A stretch of 64,000 nt of DNA, from assembly GCA_030427385.1 (NCBI GenBank), contig JAUHWR010000001.1, positions 62,001-126,000 on the forward strand, given 5' to 3'. Source of the DNA: Alphaproteobacteria bacterium (GTDB taxonomy: Bacteria; Pseudomonadota; Alphaproteobacteria; Micavibrionales; Micavibrionaceae). The notes beneath the pieces are model-generated. The model ran no database searches, was not told where the DNA came from, and saw only the letters and a list, made by a program, of their open reading frames with translations. Position numbers and translations under genes: made by a program. Shown here piece by piece: positions 9,172 to 20,876 of the stretch (position 1 is its first letter; each line of letters starts with the position of its first letter).

Positions 9172-10548
9172 ATGACTGATACGCAACACAAAGAAATGCC
9201 GCCCACTTATGCAGGCACTAAACAAGAATTTAAGCTAGATGTGCCTAATTTCACACCTAAAGAAATTGTCTCTGAGCTTGACCGCCATATTATTGGGCAA
9301 TCATCTGCCAAAAAAGCGGTGGCGATTGCGCTTCGAAATCGTTGGCGCAGGCAGCAATTAAGCAAGGATCTGCAGGAAGAAATTTATCCGAAAAATATTT
9401 TAATGATCGGGCCGACAGGGTGCGGTAAAACCGAAATTGCTCGCCGTCTGGCAAAATTGGCACAAGCACCTTTTATCAAAGTTGAAGCCACAAAATTTAC
9501 CGAAGTGGGATATGTAGGTAAGGATGTTGAATCCATTATCCGTGATTTGGTTGAAGTGGCGATCCATATGACTCAGGAAAAAATGCGTAAATCCGTTAAG
9601 GCACAAGCAGAGGTATATGCCGAGGAGCGTGTATTGGATGCATTAGTAGGCGGCGCAGCAACACAAGGAACACGCGATAATTTCCGGAAAAAACTTCGTG
9701 AAGGCGAGATGAATGACCGCGAAATTGAAATAGAGGTTAATGATACGTCAAACCCGATGCCATCTTTTGATATTCCCGGTATGCCCGGCGCATCAATGAG
9801 TATGATTAACATGAATGATATTTTGGGCAAAGCCATGGGGCCACGCACCAAGAAGAAGAAAATGAGCGTTGCCGATAGTTACGATATTCTGGTTGCCGAG
9901 GAAGCCGATAAATTATTGGATGAAGAAAAAGTCGTTGCCGCAGCAATTGAATCGGTGGAGCAGAACGGGATTGTCTTTCTGGATGAGATTGATAAAGTTG
10001 CCGCACGTGCCGAGGCCCGCGGCGGTGATGTTTCCCGCGAAGGAGTTCAGCGTGATTTACTGCCCTTGATTGAAGGGACGAATGTAACAACCAAGCATGG
10101 CACCGTTAAGACCGACCATATTTTATTCATTGCCTCAGGCGCGTTTCATTATGCCAAACCATCCGATTTATTGGCGGAATTACAAGGGCGCTTACCTATT
10201 CGCGTTGAGTTGCGCCCATTAACACAGGAAGATTTTAAACGTATTTTGCTGGAAACCGATGCGTGTCTGATTAAGCAATATGAAGCCTTAATGGGTACGG
10301 AAGAATTAACTTTGACATTTACGGATGGCGCCGTCGACGAGATCGCACGTTTAGCATTTGAGGTCAATGACAAGGTGGAGAATATCGGCGCAAGACGATT
10401 GCACACCGTCATGGAAAAATTATTAGAAGATGTCAGTTTTGAAGCAACCAGTAAGAGCGGTGAGGCATTGGAAATAACAGAAGAATTCGTTTCTGATCAG
10501 CTATCTGAACTTGCGCGGAATACGGATTTATCAAAGTTTATTTTATAA
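9172..10548 (+). CDS. hslU: ATP-dependent protease HslUV, ATPase subunit
   Basis: AAA+ unfoldase (ClpY) that feeds substrates into HslV. 458 residues, standard for the family. Walker A GPTGCGKT is at 80-87, Walker B FLDEIDK at about 269-275, with the intervening I domain (residues ~110-245) and sensor-2 region [15 protein letters not shown] near the C-terminus. The C-terminal tail FIL can insert into HslV to activate it. It is the fourth gene of the hslV operon, 52 bp after the methyltransferase-like gene and 16 bp before mgtC. Confidence 0.97.
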   Translation: MTDTQHKEMPPTYAGTKQEFKLDVPNFTPKEIVSELDRHIIGQSSAKKAVAIALRNRWRRQQLSKDLQEEIYPKNILMIGPTGCGKTEIARRLAKLAQAPFIKVEATKFTEVGYVGKDVESIIRDLVEVAIHMTQEKMRKSVKAQAEVYAEERVLDALVGGAATQGTRDNFRKKLREGEMNDREIEIEVNDTSNPMPSFDIPGMPGASMSMINMNDILGKAMGPRTKKKKMSVADSYDILVAEEADKLLDEEKVVAAAIESVEQNGIVFLDEIDKVAARAEARGGDVSREGVQRDLLPLIEGTNVTTKHGTVKTDHILFIASGAFHYAKPSDLLAELQGRLPIRVELRPLTQEDFKRILLETDACLIKQYEALMGTEELTLTFTDGAVDEIARLAFEVNDKVENIGARRLHTVMEKLLEDVSFEATSKSGEALEITEEFVSDQLSELARNTDLSKFIL

Positions 10549-10564
10549 CATTGAACTGTAGATT

Positions 10565-11062
10565 ATGAATGAATTACTTGAATTTAACTATATATCTTGG
10601 CCTGAGCTAGTCTTACGTTTAGCGTTGGCTTTGGTATTTGGTATGATTCTTGGGTTGGACCGTGATCGTAAAAATAAGCCGGTTGATTTTCGTGCCTATA
10701 TGATTGTGGCGACGACCACATGTTCCATTGCTTTAATGGCGCAAGAACTTCATTTCTTATTTGAGAATAATGCCGCAGAGCCCGCGGTCGATTTGGGCAA
10801 AATCGTTTCCGGTGTTTTGACCGGCATTGGGTTTTTAGGCGCGGGCGCGATTATAAAATTAGAGAATAACAGAGTTGTTGGCACCGCAACGGGAGCCAGT
10901 ATCTGGGCGGCGGGTGGAATTGGCCTGACGCTTGGGTTTGGGTTATATGGATTGGCATTAATTTCTTTTGCATTTACCGCGATCATACTGATAATCGGCG
11001 GGCTTTGTATGGAAAAGATAAATGGTGTATCAGATAAAGAGCAAGATATATCAAGAGATTAA
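10565..11062 (+). CDS. MgtC/SapB family membrane protein
   Basis: 165 residues with four to five predicted membrane helices. The family signature is clear: ALVFGMILGLDRDRKNKPVDFRAY near the N-terminus, GVLTGIGFLGAGAII in the middle, and TGASIWAAGGIGLTLG. MgtC-like proteins act at the inner membrane in magnesium limitation and acid/virulence adaptation in other bacteria. The C-terminal soluble domain of Salmonella MgtC is absent, giving the shorter form common in free-living bacteria. It lies 16 bp after hslU and is probably co-transcribed. Its role here is inferred from family membership only. Confidence 0.9.
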   Translation: MNELLEFNYISWPELVLRLALALVFGMILGLDRDRKNKPVDFRAYMIVATTTCSIALMAQELHFLFENNAAEPAVDLGKIVSGVLTGIGFLGAGAIIKLENNRVVGTATGASIWAAGGIGLTLGFGLYGLALISFAFTAIILIIGGLCMEKINGVSDKEQDISRD

Positions 11063-11072
11063 AAGGCATTTA

Positions 11073-11579
11073 TTATGCCGCTTTAAACACCATAGCCACA
11101 CCGTTCATGCAATAACGCAATCCTGTTGGCTTTGGGCCATCGGGGAAAACATGTCCCAAATGCCCGCCGCAATTCGCGCAGTGCACTTCAGTTCTGGTTG
11201 CAAATAAAGTGTTATCCTCTGAGGTGCCAATCGCATTATCATTGATGGGCTGGAAAAAACTAGGCCAACCTGTGCCGCTATCATATTTGGCATCCGCACT
11301 ATAAAGGGGATGATCGCAGCCTTTACAGTGAAAAACACCTTTTTCTTTGATATCATTTAACGGTGATGTGCCTGCACGTTCGGTGCCATGATCACGCAAT
11401 ACATAGAAGGCGTCTTTATCAAGCTTGGCTTTCCATTCTTCACGTGAAAGTTGGTAAGGGAAAACGCCTATATCTTTTTGCTTATCTGTGCCAAACCAGC
11501 CCATGCTATATCCTTTCGCAGAAAAGGCAATGATCGCCCCGCTTGTTAATAATAGTGTGATAAAGCGTCTTCTATTCAT
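11073..11579 (-). CDS. msrB: Peptide-methionine (R)-S-oxide reductase, Tat-exported
   Basis: Reduces methionine-R-sulfoxide in proteins. 168 residues. The N-terminus MNRRRFITLLLTSGAII is a twin-arginine-type signal, predicting periplasmic or membrane-anchored action, unlike the usual cytosolic MsrB. The MsrB domain (residues ~45-165) has two zinc-binding CxxC pairs (CKGC, CANC), the GTGWPSF motif, and the catalytic Cys157 in RYCMNG. It converges with mgtC (10-bp gap; a weak GGCAT/ATGCC hairpin at 11065-11079 spans the junction). Export through Tat fits a protein folded with zinc before translocation. Reducing partners are not nearby. Confidence 0.92.
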   Translation of the reverse strand: MNRRRFITLLLTSGAIIAFSAKGYSMGWFGTDKQKDIGVFPYQLSREEWKAKLDKDAFYVLRDHGTERAGTSPLNDIKEKGVFHCKGCDHPLYSADAKYDSGTGWPSFFQPINDNAIGTSEDNTLFATRTEVHCANCGGHLGHVFPDGPKPTGLRYCMNGVAMVFKAA

Positions 11580-11666
11580 ATAAGTTTATTCGCATAAAAA
11601 GCGAAAAAGTTTCATAATCCGTATTTTTTTATGTATGCAAAGAGATTTTTCCTATAAATATCAGCC

Positions 11667-12389
11667 ATGATTACGGTTAATAATATTTCAATATTTATCA
11701 TATTATGTGCAGGTATTTATTTCGTGTCCACCTTTGGGATCTCAGGAGAGACAGATTGTACATCAGTTTTTGAAACGAAACCTGTTATTGAATTTATAGA
11801 CACTGAAAATGAGCTTACTTACAACCTTCAAGTAAGTAAGCGGCATTTGAAAGATGTAAAACTCAGGCATCAACAACAACTTTCCCATTTAATGGTGAAG
11901 GGGGATACACTAGGCCTGACCTATGGATCATACGGATATAATATACTTGTCTCGATGGGGTTTAAAAAAACAGGGGCATGGGGGAAGGCGTATTGCCCTT
12001 ATATTCGCAGCGTTAATCTTAAACTAAATTACCAGTCGGAAATATATGTCGCTAAGGAATATACCTCGAATAAATGTGCTTTTGATGTGATTTTAAAACA
12101 TGAGTTGGATCATCATCATGTGAATACGAGCAATAAACGAAAATATTTCCAATGGCTTAAAGATGATTTCCCGGCAGTTTTACAAGAAGTTTCAAAGTCT
12201 TATGAGCCCGTTTCAAAAAATGAGTTAGGACCAAAGAGTAAGAAAATACAACAGGATGTAGAAAATATAGTCACTATTTACGTGGATAATATGAATAGCC
12301 GTATGGAGGTTGAAAATCAAAAATTAGACACAAGGGCAGAATATAAACGCCTAAATAAAGAAATCAGACAATGTTATGCGCGTAAATAA
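11667..12389 (+). CDS. Putative secreted zinc metallopeptidase-like protein (HELDH motif)
   Basis: 240 residues with an N-terminal hydrophobic signal/anchor (IFIILCAGIYFVSTFG). No family is recognised with certainty. At 145-149 the sequence HELDH fits the HExxH zinc-peptidase consensus, in the helix context FDVILKHELDHHHVNT, which resembles DUF922-type putative peptidases. Paired cysteines (CTSV, YCPY, NKCAF, RQCYA) suggest an oxidising compartment. The C-terminal third is charged and helical. It is divergent from msrB with about 87 bp between the genes. Peptidase activity is inferred from the single motif; a third zinc ligand is not identified. Confidence 0.6.
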   Translation: MITVNNISIFIILCAGIYFVSTFGISGETDCTSVFETKPVIEFIDTENELTYNLQVSKRHLKDVKLRHQQQLSHLMVKGDTLGLTYGSYGYNILVSMGFKKTGAWGKAYCPYIRSVNLKLNYQSEIYVAKEYTSNKCAFDVILKHELDHHHVNTSNKRKYFQWLKDDFPAVLQEVSKSYEPVSKNELGPKSKKIQQDVENIVTIYVDNMNSRMEVENQKLDTRAEYKRLNKEIRQCYARK

Positions 12390-12419
12390 TATAATGACAC
12401 GGTGATAAACCCGATCAAT

Positions 12420-13892
12420 TTAACGCTTTAACCCGCCCAGAATGCCGCGGACCAATTGGTTCATAATTTGGCGTCCCAAGGACGAGCTAGCGGCGCGGAC
12501 AGCTGATTTTATTGCGGCCTCGGCAATGCTTTGACGGCCGGATGACTTTTTAGCGGGTTTCATTGTTTCCAGCTTTTCGGCTTGTTTAGCTTTTTCCTCG
12601 GCGCGGGATTTCAGGATTTCATAGGCAGATTCGCGGTCGATGCATTCTTCATATTTTTTATCCATACCACTGGCTTTGCGCGCCATGTCTTTGGCACTAT
12701 CTGAAGACTCGCCAAGCCGTGATGCCGGCGGGCGGATCAAGACGCGCTGGACAATTGATGGTGTTCCTTTGGCTTCCAATGTGGAGACCAGTGCCTCCCC
12801 GACGCCTAATTCTGTGATGACATCGGCGACATCAAATTCAGGATTTTCGCGATAAGTTTGCGCCGCCACTTTAATAAACTTTTGCTGTTTAGGGGTAAAC
12901 GCACGTAAGGCGTGTTGAATACGATTGCCAAGCTGTCCCAAAACAGTTTCGGGAATATCCTGCGGATTTTGTGTCACAAAATAGATGCCAACCCCTTTGG
13001 AGCGGATTAGGCGCACGACTTGCTCAATCTTTTCAGTCAAATGCTTGGGCGCGTCCTTAAAGAGCAAATGCGCCTCATCAAAGAAAAAGACAAGCTTTGG
13101 TTTATCGGAATCTCCCGCCTCCGGTAATTCTTCGAATAGCTCGGAGAGCAGCCATAACAGGAAGACAGCGTAAAGACGCGGGGAGTTCATTAACTGCACA
13201 GCATTGAGAATATTAATATAACCCTGTCCGTCCATATCTGTGCGAATGAAATCTGTTAATTCAAGGGCGGTCTCCCCCAAAAATTTATCCGCGCCCTGAT
13301 CTTCCAATCGAAGTAATCCGCGCTGGATTGCGCCTAGGGAAGATGTAGAGACGTTGCCATATTCCTTTGAAATTTCGGATGCGCGCTCACCCATTGAAAC
13401 CAATAAGGCGCGTAAATCTTTTAGATCGAGTAGTAACAGGCCTTCTTCATCGGCAATACGAAAGGCGATGTTTAAAATGCCTTCTTGGGTATCGTTTAAT
13501 TCCAACATATGCGCGAGCAGGACAGGGCCAATTTCGGAAACAGTGGTACGGACGGGTGTTCCCTCTTTTCCGAAGACATCCCAAAATGCGCAAGGAAATG
13601 CTTTGGCTTTGTACTCATCGCCCAATCCAATGATATTGGCGCGTTTCACCAGAAAATCTTCCATTTCCGATGGTTGGCATATCCCGGAAAGGTCACCCTT
13701 CACATCCGCCATAAAAACAGGGACGCCCGCGGCAGAAAAGCCTTCGGATAGGATTTGTAGGGTAACCGTTTTTCCCGTACCCGTGGCGCCCGCGATTAAG
13801 CCATGGCGGTTTGCCCACTTCAATGCGAAATTTTGTTTATTTTCAGGCGCGCCAGTATAAGAGCCGATATATATATTTTCTGGATCTATCAT
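12420..13892 (-). CDS. HerA-like/DUF853 P-loop ATPase (YjgR family)
   Basis: 490-residue cytosolic ATPase of the HerA/FtsK superfamily, DUF853 subfamily. Walker A is GATGTGKT (35-42), followed by a PVFMADVKGDLSG segment typical of the subfamily. Walker B is KLVFFFDEAHLLF (~267). The arginine-rich VRLIRSKGVGIYFVTQNPQDIP segment matches HerA-type sensor regions. A charged, Ala/Lys-rich C-terminal tail (AEEKAKQAEKLETMKPAKK) follows. No NurA-type nuclease is nearby, so a role in end resection is not supported. The function of YjgR is unknown. Confidence 0.9.
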   Translation of the reverse strand: MIDPENIYIGSYTGAPENKQNFALKWANRHGLIAGATGTGKTVTLQILSEGFSAAGVPVFMADVKGDLSGICQPSEMEDFLVKRANIIGLGDEYKAKAFPCAFWDVFGKEGTPVRTTVSEIGPVLLAHMLELNDTQEGILNIAFRIADEEGLLLLDLKDLRALLVSMGERASEISKEYGNVSTSSLGAIQRGLLRLEDQGADKFLGETALELTDFIRTDMDGQGYINILNAVQLMNSPRLYAVFLLWLLSELFEELPEAGDSDKPKLVFFFDEAHLLFKDAPKHLTEKIEQVVRLIRSKGVGIYFVTQNPQDIPETVLGQLGNRIQHALRAFTPKQQKFIKVAAQTYRENPEFDVADVITELGVGEALVSTLEAKGTPSIVQRVLIRPPASRLGESSDSAKDMARKASGMDKKYEECIDRESAYEILKSRAEEKAKQAEKLETMKPAKKSSGRQSIAEAAIKSAVRAASSSLGRQIMNQLVRGILGGLKR

Positions 13893-13920
13893 AGGGCAGA
13901 TTATGGCGATTTATATAGAA

Positions 13921-14114
13921 GGGGGCAATAATTTATTATACACACGCCTGGCTTGACATCACAGGATGAAAACCAAGCCAGTATTGTCCCTCTATTTTAA
14001 ACCGCTTTATACAAGGAAGCTGCAAAAGACCTTCTTAAGGACAGTCGCGTTTAGTTTTTATTGAAGATTAATCTTTTATAGATTATTAATATTTAAAAAT
14101 AATAAAGAGGGACA
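13921..14114 (+). promoter_or_regulatory. Structured leader with alternative pairings; ribosome binding site can be sequestered
   Basis: In the leader of the following gene, GGGGGCAATA (13921-13930) can pair with TATTGTCCCT (13982-13991, two G-U pairs), enclosing CTGGCTTG (13948-13955) paired with CAAGCCAG (13974-13981). Alternatively TGTCCCTCT (13985-13993) is perfectly complementary to AGAGGGACA (14106-14114), which contains the Shine-Dalgarno sequence. The two pairings exclude each other. This is visible complementarity; regulation is inference. Confidence 0.4.
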
Positions 14115-14117
14115 CAG

Positions 14118-14537
14118 ATGGTTACACTTCACGAAAATCCAACGGTGATTTCACCCAAGGAATTATTATATTTGTTAAATGATGCATCTATCAAGGCATG
14201 CGATGATAAAGTAGCAAAAAGTAATGATAAATCTCCAAGTGATGCGTTACCTTCAAATAAATCGGATGAAATTATAGCCCTGGTCAGAGATGAAGAGCGC
14301 AGATTGTTCTGTGCAGAGTGGGATTCTGGTTACGATTTAGACGGATCACCTGCAGCAGATTGCAATAATGAAGATCAAATTTTAACGCATCTTTGTCATT
14401 TTATTGATGATAAAATTCGTGAGGCGAGACAGGCTGCGCCATATATACCAAGTAAAGAAAAACTTGAATCTTTTCGTAAGATAAGTGCGGTTGTACCTGA
14501 AAATCTCATTGAATTTTATGGACCACAACCAGTTTAA
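14118..14537 (+). CDS. Hypothetical protein
   Basis: 139 residues, hydrophilic and acidic, with no signal peptide or membrane helix. The start at ATG 14118 is supported by AGAGGG 6 nt upstream. The first half has a low-complexity Asp/Ser/Lys stretch (KVAKSNDKSPSDALPSNKSDE). The second half has helices around EERRLFCAEWDSGYDLDG and LTHLCHFIDDKIREARQAAP. No family is recognised. It converges with asd (5-bp gap). Its long leader carries alternative RNA pairings that can hide the ribosome binding site, suggesting regulated translation. Confidence 0.6.
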   Translation: MVTLHENPTVISPKELLYLLNDASIKACDDKVAKSNDKSPSDALPSNKSDEIIALVRDEERRLFCAEWDSGYDLDGSPAADCNNEDQILTHLCHFIDDKIREARQAAPYIPSKEKLESFRKISAVVPENLIEFYGPQPV

Positions 14538-14542
14538 ATCAG

Positions 14543-15556
14543 TTACTTTAAATAATCTTTGATCAAAACTTCCGCGATTTGCACTGTGTTTAAGGCTGCG
14601 CCCTTACGTAGATTGTCGGCGACGCACCAAAAGTTTAGACCGTGCTCAACAGAGCTATCTTCACGCATGCGGCTGATGAAGACATCATCTTCGCCTTGAA
14701 TCTCGGCGGGGGTGATGTATTCCATATCACTGTCAAGATCAATGACTGTAATGCCCTTAAAGTCGCGCATGGCTTTCATGGCTTGGCGTGCAGTGATCTC
14801 GCTTTCAAATTCCACATTAACCATTTCGGAATGTCCGATAAAGACCGGAACGCGCACGCAATTCGCGCAAATTTTGATTTTCGGGTCGAGAATTTTTTTG
14901 GTTTCCGCCACCATTTTCCATTCCTCTTTGGTGGAATGGTCATCCATAAATTTATCAATCTGAGGAATAACGTTAAAGGCGATTTCCTTGGCGAATACGT
15001 CTTTTTCCAATGCGTCATTAACAAAGACTTTTCGTGTCTGGTTGAATAGCTCATCCATGCCGGCTTTACCTGCGCCGGAAACAGATTGATAGGTGGATAC
15101 AACAACGCGTTTGATTTTCGCAATATCGTGAAGCGGTTTCAGTGCGACAACCATTTGTATGGTGGAGCAATTCGGGTTGGCTATAATGCCCTTTTTTTTG
15201 TAATCCGCAATCGCTTGTGGGTTAACCTCCGGCACAACAAGAGGGATATCCGGATCCATACGGAAATGGGACGTATTATCAATAACAACCGCGCCAGCCT
15301 TTGCCGCAATAGGTGCAAATTCAGATGAGACTTTTGCGCCGGGCGAGGATAAAACAATATCGGTACCCGTAAAATCATATTTCGCCAAATCCTGTACTTT
15401 TAGGGTTTGATCACCAAAAGAAATCTCTTTGCCGACCGAGCGACTAGAGGCAAGCGCAACCACTTCGGATACGGGGAAATTCCGCTCATGCAGAATATTT
15501 AATAATTCACGGCCAACATTACCAGTTGCGCCCATAACAGCAATTTTATAAGTCAT
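14543..15556 (-). CDS. asd: Aspartate-semialdehyde dehydrogenase
   Basis: NADPH-dependent reduction of aspartyl phosphate to aspartate semialdehyde, the branch point to lysine/diaminopimelate, threonine and methionine. 337 residues from ATG 15556; a GTG at 15571 would add five. Seen are the N-terminal Rossmann motif GATGNVGREL, ASSRSVGK, the catalytic Cys130 in NPNCSTIQM, the SGAGKAGMDEL segment and the His in RVPVFIGHSE. Length and motifs fit the Gram-negative/Gram-positive short (337-aa) class. It is transcribed on the same strand as hisC, 70 bp downstream of it, separated by a long palindrome. Confidence 0.96.
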   Translation of the reverse strand: MTYKIAVMGATGNVGRELLNILHERNFPVSEVVALASSRSVGKEISFGDQTLKVQDLAKYDFTGTDIVLSSPGAKVSSEFAPIAAKAGAVVIDNTSHFRMDPDIPLVVPEVNPQAIADYKKKGIIANPNCSTIQMVVALKPLHDIAKIKRVVVSTYQSVSGAGKAGMDELFNQTRKVFVNDALEKDVFAKEIAFNVIPQIDKFMDDHSTKEEWKMVAETKKILDPKIKICANCVRVPVFIGHSEMVNVEFESEITARQAMKAMRDFKGITVIDLDSDMEYITPAEIQGEDDVFISRMREDSSVEHGLNFWCVADNLRKGAALNTVQIAEVLIKDYLK

Positions 15557-15584
15557 AGTTTTTCTTACCACGAAGCGTTATCTT

Positions 15585-15619
15585 GGGACAGTCACTTTTT
15601 TTAAAAAACTGACCGTCCC
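15585..15619. repeat. 35-nt near-perfect palindrome between hisC and asd
   Basis: GGGACAGTCA (15585-15594) pairs with TGACCGTCCC (15610-15619) with one A-C mismatch, around a TTTTTTTAAAAAA core that can itself pair. It has no clean T-tract on either strand, so it is not a standard terminator; it looks like a REP/MITE-like palindrome or an mRNA-stabilising hairpin. A partial GGACAGTC also occurs near 14039. Confidence 0.5.
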
Positions 15620-15625
15620 TAGTCG

Positions 15626-16729
15626 CTATAGCCCTTTTATTAAAGATATAAGTTTGTCGGTATCTGCTTCATTGCCAACGGAAATCCGCAGACAGTTTTC
15701 TGTATCTGGCTTAGCGGAAATATCGCGAAGTATAATTTGCGCGGCAAGTGCCGTTTTTAAAAAACTTTGTGCGGCATCATAAGATATAAATTCCACCAAT
15801 AAAAAATTTGTCTCGGAAGGGAATACATTGCGAACTATGTCAGCTTTTTCAAAGGCGGATACAAGTTTTTGGCGCTCAATTATAATTCGGTTAATCATGC
15901 TCTCTTGTTTATCTTCCGCTTGGCGCAAGGCTTCAATGGCGTTGGCGGAAACGGATTTTGGAATCGGATAGGGCGCAAGACAGCCGCGCATGAATGCCAT
16001 GAAGGCCGCATCTCCGCCAATGGTGGCGCCAACCCGCTCCCCCGCCAGTGCATGCACCTTGGATAACGTACGCAAGATTAATAAATTGGGATGGTCGCTG
16101 AGAATATTAATGAAGCTGTCTTGCGCGCTGAAGTCAATATAGGCTTCGTCTAAAATGACAGCGCAATGTCCATTCAGCGCAGATATGATTTCAGTTATGG
16201 CGGAAGGCGCAAATACGTTCCCTGTCGGGCTGTTCGGACAGCATAGAAAAACGAGCTTAACGTTATTATCAGGATTTTTTGCGGTGGCTATGATCTTATT
16301 AGCGTCCAAAGAAAATGAATTATCTTTAGCGATAAGAGGAACTTGAATATGTTTTGCTCCTTGCAGATTGCCATAGACGCCATACATGCCAAAAGTTGGC
16401 GGGCAGCTCAGGATTGCATCTTTGCCGCTTTCACAAAACATGCGAATCAATAAATCTATACTTTCATCCGATCCGCGTGTTGCGATGATTTGATCAGGGC
16501 GCGCCCCATAAGCTTTTGCCATTGTCGCCAATAATGCCGGAGGTTGCTGGACATCATAGCGATCTAACCCTTCTAAGTTGCTGAAAGGATAGGGGTTTTC
16601 ATTGGCGTTGAGATATATGGCATCGTCTTTTTTACCCATCTCGCTGGCGGCGGAGGAATAAGGCGTAAAGTTCGTGCGGAGATCATGCCGGATGAGGGGA
16701 AGTAAAGCGGATTTTTCTTGGTTTTTCAT
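15626..16729 (-). CDS. hisC: Histidinol-phosphate aminotransferase family
   Basis: PLP-dependent class I/II aminotransferase converting imidazole acetol phosphate to histidinol phosphate. About 367 residues from ATG 16729, with GGGAG 12 nt upstream; ATG 16750 would add seven. Motifs: LNANENPYP near the N-terminus, the TRGSDESIDLL PLP phosphate region, CPNSPTGN, DEAYIDF, and the PLP lysine in LSKVHALAGERVG (about Lys224). The last motif departs from the usual SKAFGLAGLRVG, so substrate range (aromatic or other) is open. It is upstream of asd on the same strand. hisB is unlinked. Confidence 0.88.
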   Translation of the reverse strand: MKNQEKSALLPLIRHDLRTNFTPYSSAASEMGKKDDAIYLNANENPYPFSNLEGLDRYDVQQPPALLATMAKAYGARPDQIIATRGSDESIDLLIRMFCESGKDAILSCPPTFGMYGVYGNLQGAKHIQVPLIAKDNSFSLDANKIIATAKNPDNNVKLVFLCCPNSPTGNVFAPSAITEIISALNGHCAVILDEAYIDFSAQDSFINILSDHPNLLILRTLSKVHALAGERVGATIGGDAAFMAFMRGCLAPYPIPKSVSANAIEALRQAEDKQESMINRIIIERQKLVSAFEKADIVRNVFPSETNFLLVEFISYDAAQSFLKTALAAQIILRDISAKPDTENCLRISVGNEADTDKLISLIKGL

Positions 16730-16790
16730 TATGTTTTTGTACTCCCGCATGCTATAAAAATCAATTAATCATAATGATCAAATTCAATAG

Positions 16791-19253
<2,463 letters not shown>

Positions 19254-19331
19254 TATCGATTGATATCAATAATAAGATAAGAGGGACTCCATATTCATAT
19301 TTCCTAAATCATTTGGGATTATAAGTGTTAT

Positions 19332-20852
19332 ATGAATTCGGAAAGTCCCGCCCAAAAGATTTTGCTGATTGAAGATAATAAGACAGATTATCTTCTGACT
19401 TTAAAAATTATTGCAGCACTCCAAAAAACCATCCAGGTTGATCTTGATTGGTGCCAAAATTACGATGAAGGCATTCATGCAATCGAACAGAATAATCACG
19501 ATCTGTATTTAATTGATTATAGTTTAGGGACTAAAAATGGTTTGGACTTGGTTCAAGAAAGCTATGAAAAAAATGGAAATGCCGGTCCGTTTGTTTTGCT
19601 GACTGATTTTGATGCATCAGAGTTATTTGATCGCTCTGCAGATTTAGGTATTTTTGATCATATAAAAAAGTCAGAATTATCGCCATCTATAATTGATCGC
19701 ACTATGCGTTATGCGATGAGAAGGTTTCAAAGTGATCAGGCTTTACGTCAAGAAAAGGAGTTTAATGCATTTATTTTGGCAGAAATTCCTTATTTAATTA
19801 TAAGTGTAGATAAATATGGTTTGATATCTTCGGTGAATCCGGCGGCTACCACATTATTTAAACGTGATAGTGCGGATTTTTTAAAACAACAATGGAAAGA
19901 TTTATTACATCCTGATGATCGCCAAGACATTAAATATATCGTTAGCGATGATGGCGAGGTGTCTTTTGAGGCGCGCATTTTGACAAATGATAATAAAGAA
20001 CGTGTGATTAATTGGAATATATTAAATAAGGGCGTTTCTAAGGATCGATCAGAATTGACGGCCTTTATTTTGTCCGGGAAAGATATAACCGAGCAGATCA
20101 GGGCCGAGGAAACGGAGCGTCGCCGCCAAAAAATGGAGGCTTTAGGACAGCTTGCGGGCGGCGTGGCGCATGAAATAAATAACTTACTACAACCTATTTT
20201 GATGTCATCGCAAATGGTCACCTCGAAAGTTGAAGGCGGCGTTAATGGTGAAGATGCCGAGTATTTTATAAAAAATATGGAGCGGATTGAAAGGAATACA
20301 AAAAGCGCTGCTAAAATTGTTGATGATATCTTGTTATTTTCACGTGGGGAGCAAAAGGAAACAGAAAAAGTCAATTTATATCAAACATTGGAAGAGGCGA
20401 TTTTATTCGTGAAGGAAATGCTTCCCGCAACTATTTCTGTCAAACTTAGCCTTGAAAAAGGGGAGACGAAACAAATTGCAGATATTAATAAAAATGAGTT
20501 AACGCAAATTGTAACTAACATGCTGATTAATGCCTCACATGCTATGGGCGGGCAAGGTGATGTCTTTGTAACGGCTAAACATATCATGTTATCGCGTAAA
20601 GAAGCCTATGTATTAAATCTAAAAGCCGGGGATTATGCGGAAATTAATATAACTGATACCGGTTATGGTATTTCAGAAGAAGATCAGGCCAATATTTTCA
20701 ATCCTTTTTTCACCACCAAAGATGTGGGAGAGGGGACAGGTCTAGGGCTTTCTATCGTTTATAATATTATTGAAAAATGGCATGGTACGATTAAGGTCAA
20801 AAGCCAAGTCGGCAAAGGCACAACATTTTCGATTTATATCCCGGTAAAATAA
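19332..20852 (+). CDS. Sensor histidine kinase with N-terminal receiver and PAS domains
   Basis: 506 residues, no membrane segment, so cytosolic. Domains in order: receiver (~9-125; acidic pocket ED near residue 15, phosphoacceptor Asp in YLIDYSLG ~62), PAS (~150-260; ISVDKYGLISSVNPAA, HPDDR), HisKA with H-box GGVAHEINNLLQPI (~276-289, His about 279), and HATPase_c with N-box NMLINASHAMGG, G1 DTGYGIS, F-box FFTTK and G2 GTGLGLSIV. The order REC-PAS-kinase implies that it is controlled by an upstream kinase through its receiver. A lone response regulator is encoded convergently 24 bp away and is a likely partner. Confidence 0.92.
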   Translation: MNSESPAQKILLIEDNKTDYLLTLKIIAALQKTIQVDLDWCQNYDEGIHAIEQNNHDLYLIDYSLGTKNGLDLVQESYEKNGNAGPFVLLTDFDASELFDRSADLGIFDHIKKSELSPSIIDRTMRYAMRRFQSDQALRQEKEFNAFILAEIPYLIISVDKYGLISSVNPAATTLFKRDSADFLKQQWKDLLHPDDRQDIKYIVSDDGEVSFEARILTNDNKERVINWNILNKGVSKDRSELTAFILSGKDITEQIRAEETERRRQKMEALGQLAGGVAHEINNLLQPILMSSQMVTSKVEGGVNGEDAEYFIKNMERIERNTKSAAKIVDDILLFSRGEQKETEKVNLYQTLEEAILFVKEMLPATISVKLSLEKGETKQIADINKNELTQIVTNMLINASHAMGGQGDVFVTAKHIMLSRKEAYVLNLKAGDYAEINITDTGYGISEEDQANIFNPFFTTKDVGEGTGLGLSIVYNIIEKWHGTIKVKSQVGKGTTFSIYIPVK

Positions 20853-20876
20853 TCATCATGACGTTTTTAAAAAAGG

